A DNA stretch of 64,000 bases. Source: Isoetes taiwanensis (lineage: Eukaryota; Streptophyta; Lycopodiopsida; Isoetales; Isoetaceae). The notes beneath the pieces are model-generated. The model did no database searches, was not told the DNA's origin, and saw nothing but the letters and a program-made list of their open reading frames with translations. A program made the translations under genes and the position numbers. The stretch is from contig JAJEKV010000104.1 of NCBI GenBank assembly GCA_021234155.1, positions 1,433,900-1,497,899 of the forward strand. The letters are read 5' to 3'. Below, piece by piece: positions 10,633 through 21,844 of the stretch (positions are counted from its first letter, which is position 1; every line of letters starts with the position of its first letter).

Positions 10633-13600
10633 TTCCCCTTTCAGATCATAATCTCTGATATCCTTGCAATTCAATTCTTCTGCTAATTTTGTAAACCTGC
10701 CATAACTCAAACTTTTTGTAAAGATGTCTGCCAACTGTTTTTCTGAACTTATGTAGCTTAGTACAATTACACCTTTGTTTACCAATTCTCTAATGAAGTG
10801 CATTTCCATCTCAATATGCTTTGTTCTCTCATGCATAACAGGGTTCTTGCACATGGTAATGCAACTTTGATTATCACAAAACAATGATGTTCCCCCTTTC
10901 TGCATAATTCCCAGCTCATTCAAGAATCTTCTGCTCCAAATTATTTCTTTGCTTGTCAGGGTTGTAGCTGCATATTCAGACTCTGCAGTGGATAGGGCTA
11001 TGGAAGATTGTTTTTTCGTTCTCCAGCAAACTGGTCCACCACCAAACACCAGCACATACCCTGAGGTTGATTTCCTCTCGTCCACATCTCCACACCAGTC
11101 TGCATCAGAATATGCTTTAAGTTCCATATTTTTTCCATAATAAGAAATACCTGTAGTTTTGGTTCCCTTTAAGAATCTTAGCACCTTCTTTGCTGCCAAC
11201 CAGTGCCTTTTCCCTGGATTACTGTTATACCTGCTTAACATATTTACTATGAAAGTTATATCTGGTCTGGTATGATTGGCAATATGCAGCAGACTACCAA
11301 CCAATTGTCTATAGGGTATTCTTCCCATTTCTTCCTTTTCTTGATCATTCCTTGGACACATCTGCTTTGAGAGTTTTTCCCCAACTGTTACTGGAATTTT
11401 CACTGAGTTACAATCTTGCATTTTAAATTTCTCAAGTAGAGCATCTATGTATTTTTCCTGATACAATGAAATTCTTCCTCCTTTTCTGTCTCTTTTGATT
11501 TGAATTCCTAGGAATTTAGATAATTCCCCTAAATCTGTCATTTTGTATTTCTCCTTTAAAATTTTCTTACAATGTTTCAAGATACTCATGCTACTTGCTG
11601 CCAGCACACAGTCATCTACATAGATGGCAACTATGCACATGTCCTCCCCTTCTTTAAGCACATAAACATTCCCATCATTTTCAAGTTTTGTAAGTCCTTT
11701 TTCTTTCAAATAACTGTCAATGCACTTATACCACTGTCTAGGAGCCTGTTTTAACCCATAGACCGCCTTTTTTAATTTCCAAACCTTGTCTTTCCCATTT
11801 TCAAATCCCTGTGCTTGTTTCATATATACTTCCTCATCAAGATCTGCATTCAAGAAGGCCGTGCATACATCCATGTGATGTAATTCCATGTCTAGAGCGT
11901 TTGCCATAGCTATAATCATTCTAATGCTGGACATTTTCACTACAGGAGAATACGTCTCCTCAAAATCTATACCCTTTTGCTGAGAATATCCCTGAGCAAC
12001 CAATCTAGCCTTGTACTTAGGAGAACCATCAGAATTTTGCTTAAGTTTAAAAATCCATTTACTTCCAATTGCTTGTTTCCCTTTTGGTAAATCTGCCATT
12101 TCATATGTTGCAGTCCTTTCAAATGACTCCATTTCTTCATTCATTGCTATTTTCCAATTATCACACTCATGGCTATTCATAGCATCTTCAAAGCTTTCTG
12201 GCACGCCTGTTTCTAATATTATTAAAGCCTCTGACTCAATTTCAAGATTTTTTTCGAGTCTGCCACTTCTACCATCTTCTTTTCTTCCATATTTATCCAT
12301 GTCAAGTTTTAATTCTTCCTTCAACCTTTCTCCCTCAGATTTTCTTTTCTTATCTCTTTTTCCTGCCTCCAAATTTTGTTCCCTAACCTCCTGTGATGCT
12401 TGTTCTTCCATACCTTGTGTTACATTTTCTTTTGTCAACCTATTTTCAATGTTTTCCTTTTCATTATGACTGACCATTTCTGTATTTTCCTCATCTGAAT
12501 CCATAGTGCTGACTGTTTCCATTGTTTTCTTTTCTGAGCTTTGTTCTTCATCTACTGCTGAGATTTCTGAACTTTCCTTTGTCAACTCATAATTCATTTT
12601 AGGCTTATACAGTTGACTTTCTACAAAAGTAACATCCCTACTTATCATAATGTTTCTTTTGACTGGATTATACATCCTGTAGCCCTTAGAATTCTCGTCA
12701 TAACCTACCAAGTAAGTTATTGTTGATCTATTGTCCAACTTTTTCCTCAACTCTTCTGGAACATGTGTGTATACCAAGCATCCATATGCTTTATACTTTT
12801 CATAATTTGGTTCTTTACCAGACCACACCCATTCTGGTGTCTTTCCATTTAGCCCCTTTGAAGGTAACACATTATGCATTTCTACAGCTGTTTTTACAGC
12901 CTCCTCCCAAAGAAAATTTGGAAGCCCTGCATGCTTAAGCATGGCTCTAGTAGCATTTAAAATTGTTTTATTCATTCTTTCTGCCACTCCATTTTGCTGG
13001 GGTGTATAGCTACATGTATATTGTCTTTTAATGCCCCTATTTATGCAATAATTCACAAATTTGGAAGACATGTACTCACCTCCCCTATCAGATCGAACAC
13101 ACTTGATCTTTCTCCCTGTTGAGCATTCCACCTCGGCAGCAAATCTTTTGAAAGCTTCAAAGGCCAAATCCTTGGTTTTAAGACAATAAATTCTTGTCTT
13201 TCTGCTAAGATCATCTACAAATGTAATGAAATAACGTTTCCCAGATATGCCTGTCACATTCAGAGGTCCACAGATGTCAGTATGTATTAATTCTAGAATT
13301 TCCTTTGCATATCTTTTGGCTTTGGTGAATGGCAGCCTGCTGTGCTTTCCCAACATACACCCTTTGCATACAAACTCATTTATCTTACTGTCTGTTGAAT
13401 TTATCCAGCCTTGTTTAATCATGGTTTCTATATTTCTGATATTTGTATGTCCAAGTCTCTCATGCCATAATTCAATGTTGGGATTTGTTGCTAGATTTAC
13501 ACTTGCAAAACATTTTGAACTGATTCCAAACAGATTTCCAACTCGTCTTCCAAGAAATTTTAATTCATTGCCTTCAAACACTTTACAATGCAACTGTTCA

Positions 13601-14925
13601 AAAACCACCTTGAATCCCATATCAACTAGCTGAGCTATGGAGATCAAGTTCCTAACTAAACTAGGAACACAAAGGACATTTTGCAGATTTACTTTATTTC
13701 CCTTCAAATCAAATAATTCAAGTACTCCTACATCTTCTATTCTTTGTAAATTTCCATTCCCCACTTGGATATGTCCTCCTCCATTTCCTTTGCATTCCTT
13801 CAAGATTTTTGTTGTACATGCAATGGTTTTCTCAGCTCCACTATCTAAAATTAGAAGATCATCACCATTAGATCTACTTTCACATGCAGCAAAAATTGAA
13901 TTGCTTACCTCGTCCTCTTCATCTCCAGTTTCTTCTTCCAAAGGAACTTCTTCTGCTATGTGTGTTTCAGAATTTGCTTTCCTCCCTCTTCCCCTTCCCC
14001 TGCCTCTAAAACTCTGGTTTCCCCTTCCTCCTCTAGTTTTGGCTTTAAAGTTATCCTTTGGGGAAGAGCAATTTGAAGCATAGTGTCCTCTTCCTCCACA
14101 ATTGTAACAATTTATCTCCTTTGAAAGCTTAGGGCAATTTATCTTAATATGGCCATATTCATTGCAATTAAAACATGGACCTGCCTTACCTCCTTGGCGT
14201 GTCTCAAACTTACCCTTCCCTTTTGCCATTAAGATCTGACTTGTATCTTCCTCCTCTAAAACTCGGTTTTGCTCAAGCTCAGTCTTGAGCATTCTCTCTG
14301 CTTCAATTCTTGTAGTTGCAATGGTTCTAATGAAGATAGCAATATTCCCTAAATTTGCAACTGCTCTTGAAATTGCCAGAACCTGCTGCTGTTGTGAATA
14401 GACCACTCCTGCTCCCTCCAGATCTGCTATAATATTGTCAAAGTTTTGGAAAAAGTCATTGACATTATCCTTTTCATGGAACCTCAGTCTCCTTAGTTCA
14501 TTCTCTAATAAATCGATCTGAGATGATGTCTTGGCTTCATATGTGGTCAGCATATAGTTCCACATTTGCTTGGGACTTAAACCTCTTAGTTTCAGCACGA
14601 TTCCAGCACTAACTTTACTCATAATGATACCTTGGGCTTCACGAATTTTTGCACTGTCAGCCACCTGAGCTGCTCCAGATGTTGCACTGACTTCTTCTAC
14701 CACTGTCTGTTCTTCATTTGTAGAAGAACTTTCACCACCATTAACCTCAGCTACTACTCTTCTAGAAGATACCCTGCTGGTTTCTCCTTCTGAAGATGCA
14801 ATAAGATCCCACAGATCTTCAACTTGAAGCACATGCTTCACCTTTTCCTTCCACACTTGGAAGCCTGAATCTCCTTTGAACACATCTATTGCATTCAACA
14901 ATCCAGCACCAAATCTGCTAGACAT
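10618..14925 (-). CDS. Copia Gag-Pol polyprotein, 1,435 aa, intact
   Basis: The start is taken at 14,925 (MSSRFGAGLL) because the longer frame begins inside the LTR. Domains in order: a UBN2-type gag (residues about 20-230); two CCHC knuckles, CFNCNEYGHIKINC (about 250) and CYNCGGRGHYASNC (about 271); protease DSGAEKT (about 358); integrase with H-H-C-C (WHERLGH ... CKGCMLGKH) and DDE core (DICGPL about 548, SDRGGEY about 611, VAERMN about 645); reverse transcriptase with KWIFKLK and the catalytic YVDD (about 1,103); and RNase H with YSDADWCGD (about 1,272), STAESEY and LADIFTK. INT precedes RT, as in Pseudoviridae. No stop or frameshift was seen, and every catalytic residue I could check is present. 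It is normally expressed as one polyprotein cut by its own protease. Confidence 0.97.
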   Translation of the reverse strand: MSSRFGAGLLNAIDVFKGDSGFQVWKEKVKHVLQVEDLWDLIASSEGETSRVSSRRVVAEVNGGESSSTNEEQTVVEEVSATSGAAQVADSAKIREAQGIIMSKVSAGIVLKLRGLSPKQMWNYMLTTYEAKTSSQIDLLENELRRLRFHEKDNVNDFFQNFDNIIADLEGAGVVYSQQQQVLAISRAVANLGNIAIFIRTIATTRIEAERMLKTELEQNRVLEEEDTSQILMAKGKGKFETRQGGKAGPCFNCNEYGHIKINCPKLSKEINCYNCGGRGHYASNCSSPKDNFKAKTRGGRGNQSFRGRGRGRGRKANSETHIAEEVPLEEETGDEEDEVSNSIFAACESRSNGDDLLILDSGAEKTIACTTKILKECKGNGGGHIQVGNGNLQRIEDVGVLELFDLKGNKVNLQNVLCVPSLVRNLISIAQLVDMGFKVVFEQLHCKVFEGNELKFLGRRVGNLFGISSKCFASVNLATNPNIELWHERLGHTNIRNIETMIKQGWINSTDSKINEFVCKGCMLGKHSRLPFTKAKRYAKEILELIHTDICGPLNVTGISGKRYFITFVDDLSRKTRIYCLKTKDLAFEAFKRFAAEVECSTGRKIKCVRSDRGGEYMSSKFVNYCINRGIKRQYTCSYTPQQNGVAERMNKTILNATRAMLKHAGLPNFLWEEAVKTAVEMHNVLPSKGLNGKTPEWVWSGKEPNYEKYKAYGCLVYTHVPEELRKKLDNRSTITYLVGYDENSKGYRMYNPVKRNIMISRDVTFVESQLYKPKMNYELTKESSEISAVDEEQSSEKKTMETVSTMDSDEENTEMVSHNEKENIENRLTKENVTQGMEEQASQEVREQNLEAGKRDKKRKSEGERLKEELKLDMDKYGRKEDGRSGRLEKNLEIESEALIILETGVPESFEDAMNSHECDNWKIAMNEEMESFERTATYEMADLPKGKQAIGSKWIFKLKQNSDGSPKYKARLVAQGYSQQKGIDFEETYSPVVKMSSIRMIIAMANALDMELHHMDVCTAFLNADLDEEVYMKQAQGFENGKDKVWKLKKAVYGLKQAPRQWYKCIDSYLKEKGLTKLENDGNVYVLKEGEDMCIVAIYVDDCVLAASSMSILKHCKKILKEKYKMTDLGELSKFLGIQIKRDRKGGRISLYQEKYIDALLEKFKMQDCNSVKIPVTVGEKLSKQMCPRNDQEKEEMGRIPYRQLVGSLLHIANHTRPDITFIVNMLSRYNSNPGKRHWLAAKKVLRFLKGTKTTGISYYGKNMELKAYSDADWCGDVDERKSTSGYVLVFGGGPVCWRTKKQSSIALSTAESEYAATTLTSKEIIWSRRFLNELGIMQKGGTSLFCDNQSCITMCKNPVMHERTKHIEMEMHFIRELVNKGVIVLSYISSEKQLADIFTKSLSYGRFTKLAEELNCKDIRDYDLKGECEKH
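10633..10645 (-). other. Copia polypurine tract
   Basis: On the minus strand, CTGAAAGGGGAAT abuts the 3' LTR (TGTGAG...). It lies within the last codons of the polyprotein (GECEKH), so primer and code overlap. Confidence 0.85.
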
Positions 14926-14939
14926 TCTGCCTACAGCAC

Positions 14940-14953
14940 AGCTCTGATACCAA
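14940..14953 (-). other. Copia primer-binding site (initiator Met tRNA)
   Basis: Minus-strand TGGTATCAGAGC directly follows the 5' LTR, one base in. This sequence is complementary to the 3' end of plant initiator tRNA-Met, the standard copia minus-strand primer. Confidence 0.95.
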
Positions 14954-15792
14954 TGTAAGGAATTTAGAGATGAGTACAAAGAAAAATCATTCACATACAA
15001 CCATATAAATAATCCTTCTTTGTAAATCAAGTTCCAAATGCAACTTTGTTTCTTAATGATTTAAGAAATCACATATCTTGACAAAACCCCAGATCATTGT
15101 ATTTATGTCTAGACCAAACTCAAAGTTTAATCATATTCTCAAATTAAACTTTACACCTTTCCTTAGAAGAAACAATACAATTGATCATTATTCACTTCTT
15201 ATTGTAGCAGAATAAACACTATATACCAGACCTTCAACCTTAGTTATTCGTGAAGAAAGAATGAATCGTTATTCCTCCTGTAACTGAAAACTGTACAAAG
15301 CCCTATGATACAACTTCGTTATAATCTCAGCAGTCCGGCGGTGATGCCAGACCGCTAGCCACTTTCCGGAAACAACCGGATCTGCTTGTGGCATTTGCAT
15401 TGGACCGACAAGTCCATTCAAATCCGTTGTTGCCTCCAAGTATCTCGACATGCTTTTGAATATTCCTTTATATATTTCAATGGTTCTAGGCCTTAGCTCA
15501 ATGGTTAGCCATTAACCATATAGGTCCAATAATTACACTTAGTTCAATGGTTTATGAACCTATAGTTGCAGAAACAAGAAATATGTGCAGTGATCATGCA
15601 CTTGCAAAACTCTGTTCTTCTCATGATCGTTCAACCTTAGAACATTCCCCTGCTTGCAACATTTCTCTGTTCTGTCACTTGTATACAGCTATCATCATTG
15701 TTTTCTCTCCATTGAATTTACTTAAGATAAAATAAGTAAATCCATCAAGATTATGATATGAACAACTTACATTCAACTTAATGCTTCTCACA
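14954..15792 (-). repeat. Copia 5' LTR (right in this window)
   Basis: An 839-bp copy identical to 9,794-10,632. It should carry the promoter and polyadenylation signals of the element. It is followed by the second TCAAT. Confidence 0.97.
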
Positions 15793-16574
15793 TCAATTCA
15801 TGGGATTTTGAAATCCTTGGAGGTTGCAAAACTAGTTGCTTATAATGTACTCTTTCCGGAGCAAACCATAGCTGGCAGAAGCATATTTAGCCAGAGCAGA
15901 CCAGTTACAATATTTTGCCATAGCAGATCTTTGTCTATGCTGTATTCTAGCTATAAACTTTGTCAAACCTGCCAAAGAATTATAAAAGAATAGTGTCAAG
16001 TGTATGCAAGACTCGCACCATATTGAAAACCATATGCAAGACTTGAACTACACTATATTTATCCGTAACTTTCTAATGCAGATAGGGTTCTAATAGACAA
16101 CAGAACTTAGACACCTCTAATGCTTCCAGCTTGAAATAAATTAATAAGAAAAGATAGCATCATACCATGATATACAAAAGCATCTCCGTGTTATCCAACA
16201 TCATTAGAGGGCACTTCCATTGTAATAGATCTGGCCCTGCGGAATATCAGCCCAACACATATCTGTTATGGTATAATTTGCGTAAGCTGTTTGCAGGCCA
16301 AAAAACACATTTGACTAGACGACCAAGTTTTAGTTAAAACACAATTCCAACTACCATTTCCAAGCAAAAATGTAGATGTTTAAGGGAAATCAACCCAAAC
16401 CTGTATGTAGGCCAAGATTATTTGACCTATATTTCTCCTGCTGAAATGTTAGCTTATGGATTTCGAGCAGTTTAGAGCACAGGCAAGTGGCACAGGCATG
16501 GTACAAGCAATCCATCATAAATCGATGCAGAGCCTGTTATGGTCTTGAACAGGCCGACCATGCTGTGAGTATAT
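15793..16574. other. No recognised gene
   Basis: A/T-rich sequence between the copia target duplication (15,793-15,797) and the LINE. I see no coding pattern, RNA gene or terminal repeats here. Confidence 0.5.
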
Positions 16575-17940
16575 CTCCCCTCTTACTAAATCTAAAATTT
16601 TAGGCATTCCTTTTGCTTTGAGAAGTAATGCTAGTGAGTTGTGGGGGGATATTATTGAAAAATTCAATAGGAAAGCTGATCTGATCAATAGCAAATTTCT
16701 TTCCAAGAATGGCAGAGCTATCTTGGCTAACTCTGTCATTTCTTCTTCTCATATGTTTATCAATCCTCAATTCTTTTAGCCCCCAAGAAAGTCACTTCCA
16801 AACTCCAAAGCATTCTTGGTAGGTTTATTGCTAGTGGGGGAACTAATAGAACTTGGATTCCCGTGGCTATGAAAGAATGCATGAAGAATAAGAAAAATGG
16901 TGGCTTGGGAATTATTGACATTGAGAAGCAGAGTATGGCCTTGGCAGCTAAATATATTTACAAGGCTGCTTTCAATAAGATCAATCATCATGTGTCTTGC
17001 CTTGTTAGGTACTATTTATCTAGATGCAAGCCTTTTGGCTGGAGGAATGTCAAAATGCAGTTGCCTGATAGTCTTTTCTTTGACTTTAAGGTTCCAAACA
17101 ATACTTCTGGCATCATCAAAAAGTAAATCAAGGCTTGGAAAGTGGTTTACAAGATGTATGATTGGAAAGAAGGGCTTTCCAAAGACCAATCTATTTTCTG
17201 GAACCCTTCTCTGATTTTAAATAATCCCAACATGTGCTTAGCCATGAATTTTCCTTCTCATTGTAGAAAATGGTCAGATATGGGTATTACTCATATTTCT
17301 CACCTTTTTAATGATCTTGGTTACATTGAGTTTCATGTGCTAGCTGATTTGGATGAGGAGAATGAAAGATTATATAATGCTATCAAGGCATGCTTAAGTC
17401 AAGGTATTTGGCATAATGAGGATATCCAGTGGCATCACAAAGGGAAAAATTGCTATAAAGTCAGCCTGATCTACGAGTTTCTGACAAGAAGTTATACCCT
17501 CTCTTTAAACACTAAGTGGGATATTTCAGTTGACAGGTGTTCTACTAGTTTGAGATTCATGTGGAATTCCTCAATCAATCCTAAGATCAAATCTTTTATC
17601 TGGCAGCTCTGGCACAAAGCTCTGGCCACTAATTCCAAGAGATTTAGATTAAATATGGCTTCTTCTAATTTGTGTGAGAGATGTTTGCAGGAGCCTGAAG
17701 ATGATCATCTTTTTAAGAAATGCCTTTGGTCTGAATGGGTTCTAGAGCTGGCAGCTACTGAGTTCAATATCCCAGATCTTTCTGAAACTGTGATATATTG
17801 TTTTCCCATAATCCCAGAGATTGAAGAATATATATATCCTCCTCTGGAGAATGTGGAAAGCCAGAAACACTGTCATCTTCAATGAGGAGATTGTTTGGCC
17901 TAAGGCTGTCATTGAACAGTCAAAATTTGATATCAAATGA
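16575..17940 (+). pseudogene. LINE (L1-like) reverse transcriptase, 3' half with zf-RVT
   Basis: The reading begins in the RT thumb region: FLGIPF-type block, ELWGDIIEKFNRKAD, FLSKNGRAILANSVI, then TWIPVAMKECMKNKKNGGLG. It continues into the C-terminal zinc domain typical of plant LINE polyproteins (KIKSFIWQLWHKALATNSKR, then NLCERCLQEPEDDHLF). The natural frame is broken by TAG at 16,779, a frameshift near 16,790, TAA at 17,123 and a further shift before 17,142. The endonuclease and RT catalytic core are missing, as expected of a 5'-truncated copy. No poly(A) tail was found, so the 3' end is uncertain (17,885-18,260). Confidence 0.88.
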
Positions 17941-19094
17941 ATTAATGAGGTATTTAATTAACTTACACATCTCTTCTTTGGTTTTTCAGGTAACATCTTG
18001 GTGGGACAGAAGAAGCTAAAATGGGATCGAATTAATCTTATGATTAATTCTATGTGGCTTGACCAATTCGGGGCCAATTCGACGACATACCATGGAGATT
18101 AATGCCGATGCGACTGCTCATGCATCCAAAATTTTGACTTCAGAAGAACTCTGATTTGTGAAGCTGTAGATCATACCGTGCGATTCAATCCAGCTAAATT
18201 CCAAACAGGCAATTGTCTCCATTGCTCTTTCTGCTCGATCTCTAGAGGGTTAGGGCGAAAATGATAACTTTATGGGATACTAGTTAGGTGCCCAGCGTTG
18301 CTGGGATCATGTGGGGACATGTAAACGATGCTGGGCATCCTTTGGGTACTTGTAAATGTTCGGAACATGTAAGTGTTGACATGCATTGCATGTTTATACC
18401 ACTTGTTCTAAGGTGGGAGGGGGCACCATTTGTGGGTTCATGGGAGGGAACACCCTTCTTGTTCATTTGATGTTGTGATGCTATGTAAATAGAATGTCTT
18501 AGAATAGTTGTGTACAATTGAGTAGTCTACCTTACTCCTTCTGTATGCCCTTTTGCTTTCTTATTGCGAATTTGCACTATGGGTTTTTATCCAAGTTTGA
18601 ATGTTTGGCACTGTCGTGGCATAAAAAGGATTTTGAATTTTATGAACAATTCTAACCAATCTTCTTGCTATAGTTTTAATGCAAAATTTTTAATATCGTC
18701 TCATGTGTTGTCAGGAAATCAATCATGGATGCATAAAATGGATCCAAACAGTAGTATTCCATGAACAACACATTAACATAGAGACAAAACACAATTTTGA
18801 GACTCCTGACCTGTGCTTAATCTAGCAAAGAATGGATTGAGATTGAGAAAATTCAGAAGAAAAATTGTGTAACAGAGAATGAATTCACATTGAGAAAGAT
18901 AAAGAGATAAAACTCCAAGAACCAACTGTGAGAAACTGGATGTGTGTCGAATACTCAAATTCTTCATGCCATTCTTGATCGATTGTTGGATCTACTCCAA
19001 GTAGCAATTTTTCAAGAAAATCAAAACAAATGGTTAAGCGTACTAACTTTAGATTTCCCAAGCTTTCCTATGAGATAAATACCTTTCAAAAATG

Positions 19095-19200
19095 ACCCTG
19101 CAGGTGCATCTGCATCTGTTTCTGCTGTCTCCTTGCTGGATGGCCGCTGTGGTAACAGCAACCGTGCAGGCTTGGGTAACTTCTGCTTCTTATACCACTG
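19095..19200 (-). pseudogene. Captured internal exon, unknown gene
   Basis: Read on the minus strand, an acceptor (gattgcag) is followed by about 106 bases open as WYKKQKLPKPARLLLPQRPS and onward to APAGSFLKG, then a GTATTT donor. Splice sites at both edges and the basic, Pro-rich then acidic composition suggest a true exon. The parent protein is not recognised. Confidence 0.5.
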
Positions 19201-19887
19201 CAATCAATTTTCCCTTAACGAAAATAATCAAGGGTCTCTTATATTGATAGATAATTTCAACAATGGAACCACAACTATAGACATGGCAGACTATTATTAA
19301 ACCTCAAGAACGTATTAAATCTTGAAAAGCACAAACCTTTATTAAAAGAAATAGGAGCAGGCAGCAGAACGGGCAAGCATTGGAACCTACATGGTAACAG
19401 CCACAAAAACTCCTTTTTAAAGACAGGCACCTTCCCCTGCACATACAACCACAAATCGTTCAAAAAACATAAAGGTTGAAGTTTAAAAATAATAAGTTTT
19501 CCAAGCTCTGATAAAAGTTTCTGTTAGAGTCGAAGTCCACACCTGCTGAGTGCCTAATACCCAGTTTGTTGATGCCGGATATGCTGGCAGGGGACTTCTG
19601 CCTTTCGGATCTGCACTGACGGCCAAGCAGGGGAGCAAAGGAGGTCGACTCTGATCGCAGCACTCAGAAAACGGAACAGAGATGAAAATCAAGCCTGTAA
19701 ATGTCAGATTCTGCAGCCGGAATCTCCTCCTAACAGCTCGACCCCTTTCTTCCCAACCCATCTCTTCATTCTCTTTTCTGCATATCCCGCCCATCTCCGG
19801 CATCATTTGTCGCCCAAATATGTTGTCTCTTGCTTAGAAATCTTCTATCTAAACCAGCTACATACTTACCCGGCTCAGAAATCTTCA

Positions 19888-19950
19888 ATCAACAGCTACA
19901 TCCTTGGCTCTGCATATCCGGCTGCAAAGGTTCTTTAGGGCTAACGCCAT
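19888..19950 (-). pseudogene. Captured first-exon fragment with organelle-like presequence
   Basis: An ATG at 19,950 opens MALALKNLCSRICRAKDVAV before a stop. This basic, hydroxylated, acid-poor amphipathic start resembles a mitochondrial presequence. It lies in the sense orientation inside the Helitron, upstream of a second exon-like block at 19,095-19,200. I do not recognise the parent gene. The joint origin of the two blocks is inference. Confidence 0.4.
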
Positions 19951-20184
19951 CTTGTATCAGACAATGGTGAGTGGATCTAAGACAATGGTGAGTGGCCCGC
20001 TTCATGCAGCTATGGTGGTCTCTTTTAAGGAATCCGGCGGCCTTTTCCTAAGCCATCGCTAGAGTTAGAAAAGGGCAAAAGAAGCCGTGAAATATCTGAG
20101 CCATTCACTTTTTAGGTCAAATCTGGGCCGTCGAAAGTTTTAGGGTTTTATGCACGACATACACTAAAACTTTATAATAAAGGA

Positions 20185-21175
20185 TTTCTGAATTCTAACT
20201 ATAATCCTTGCTATATTTTTGGCCTAAGAGAATGCATACTTATATTATTTGCATTCTCAAACTTTTTGTACTCATTTTCTTTATATAAATATACACACAC
20301 ATAGCCTTCAATAAAAAAAAAAAAAGAATTTCAGTAGAGTAAACAATGATTTATACGGAATGTGGGAGGCAGTTAAATCTACGTCTAAAGATGAAACCTT
20401 GAAAAGACAGATTTAAAGCTTATGCTGAAAATCTCATCCTTAAAAAGTAGTTAAGTACATCAATAAAAAAATAGGTACACAACTGCAAAACACAAAATAT
20501 TGTCCTGGTTCATTGGTGTACTTTAGTTCATGATGGAACATTAAATATGCATCTCCATATGGCCCACATCACCAAGGTAATGTTATACTTTCTTTGATGC
20601 TCCTGTGATATCTTCACTTCTCCGACAGATAAGCATCTTAACTGGGGTAAAAGTGAAATGCACGGGCGAGTCATTGATTTGAATTGCCCACGATGTCCCA
20701 CGATGATCAAGCATGTGAGACAACTTATCCCCAAGGTGGGCACATATAATGGAATCAGATACCACCTCAGGATGAAATGATTTGTAGACCCTAAATACCA
20801 TTATATACTCCAACACATGTGAGTTCTTTTGCTACCCAAATGCCAATTCATTAAGGCATGGTGTCGTTTCTCATCTGATAAATAAGACAAATAATTGAAG
20901 GTTAGTAAAAGCACCATGGAATAATTTAAGAGCTAAATTTAGCAATTTGGCGATTTTTTAACATATTTTCAAAAATGTTGGCTAAAGTGAATGGAAAAAA
21001 ATGGAAGAAAAAATAATAATTTTAGCCTAACTTTTTTCGCGCCTGCACCAATCTTTGAGCTCTTTAGCCAAACCCTAGAAAGTAAGGGTATGAAAATTTG
21101 TAACGTTTAGCTAAGCCAAAATTTTGGAATGAGTTTCGGGCTAGTTCAACTAAAATGATTCCAGGTAATAAGAAA
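20185..21175. other. A/T-rich intergenic DNA
   Basis: No gene or repeat ends seen. The only short motif is an A12 run near 20,310. Confidence 0.5.
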
Positions 21176-21718
21176 ATAGAATAGAATAGAATAGAATACA
21201 TTATTGTCTCTTGTGCCCTGAGGCCTCTGGACTTATGTAGCATGGGCGAGCTCCCTGACGGGTGCTACTAGCGTATCACGCTGGTTTTATTGTAGCCTTT
21301 TCTGAAGGCTGACTTTTTTCTATTAATACCGGCACCCCGCTTTGGATCGGCTTCAGGGCCGTGCAGAGGTGCGTCGTTATCAATCAGCTTTAAGCTGAGC
21401 ATTTTTGGGCAGCTATGATTCGCCTCCCGGGTGACTCATAACGCAAGCCCTTTTTCTTTGTGTACTTCACGGTGTCTTGTCGTCATCTCCCGTATTGCGT
21501 CTGCCAAGTCTCTCATTGATTCTGTGCTTGTCATCATGGTGTGTATGGGCTGGCCCCATCTTATGTTTCTGTATTTGTTCCTGATGTCTCCATATATCGG
21601 GCACTCATTGAGCATGTGATTCTCGTCTTCCACTTCCTCTCTGTCACAGATTCTGCATATCCGGTCATCTTTCTCTACCCTCCTGTTAGTCCTGTGCCTC
21701 CTGGTACAGGACTATTCA
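21176..21718 (-). pseudogene. Second LINE 3' end with cysteine motif and TTCTA tail
   Basis: On the minus strand, RRVEKDDRICRICDREE leads into VEDENHMLNECP and IYGDIRNKYRN. This is the C-x2-C...H...C zinc motif that follows the RT domain of many non-LTR elements. The 3' untranslated part runs to 21,176, where the element ends in five TTCTA-type units rather than poly(A). A simple-repeat tail is typical of RTE-like and related clades. Everything upstream of the zinc motif is missing or unclear at the junction with the chromovirus LTR. Confidence 0.75.
21180..21200 (-). repeat. (TAGAA)n tail of LINE
   Basis: Four to five tandem TAGAA units (TTCTA on the element strand) mark the 3' terminus of the LINE fragment. 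Confidence 0.75.
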
Positions 21719-21844
21719 TGCATACGACGGACCAAGTCAAGTCCAAGGATCCACAGCCAGGCGCGGGTCAGTCGTCAAAGGCTCAGCAAAAGACCAAGCA
21801 GCAGACCACGCAGTCAAAGCCCGGGTCTGCTACCAAGTACCAAC
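21719..21844. other. Junction segment between LINE and chromovirus LTR
   Basis: A Gln, Lys and Ser-rich plus-strand frame ends in a TGA that overlaps the LTR end. It has no recognisable domain and may be chance or part of the LINE on the other strand. Confidence 0.3.

Larger units (their letters stand above)
9794..15792 (-). mobile_element. Intact Ty1/copia retrotransposon, 5,999 bp
   Basis: The two 839-bp LTRs (9,794-10,632 and 14,954-15,792) are identical line by line. They flank a primer site, one uninterrupted Gag-Pol frame and a polypurine tract. A 5-bp target duplication TCAAT lies at 9,789-9,793 and 15,793-15,797. Identical LTRs mean a very recent insertion, because both LTRs are copied from one template at integration. 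This is the best candidate for a currently mobile element in the window. Confidence 0.98.
18280..20184 (-). mobile_element. Non-autonomous Helitron, 1,905 bp, with captured exons
   Basis: The 5' end on the minus strand is A|TCCTTTATTATAAAGTTTTAG, shared with the element starting at 55,907. The 3' end is hairpin CCCAGCAACGCTGGG, about 10 bases, then CTAG|T at 18,280-18,283. No Rep/helicase is present, so movement would depend on another copy. On the same strand it carries gene-like pieces (19,095-19,200 and 19,888-19,950). The termini and hairpin are seen directly; no boundary-spanning empty site is available here. Confidence 0.82.

Noticed and set aside
12011-14083. Plus-strand frames of 130-150 codons opposite the copia polyprotein
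   Set aside because: Shadows of the intact minus-strand polyprotein.
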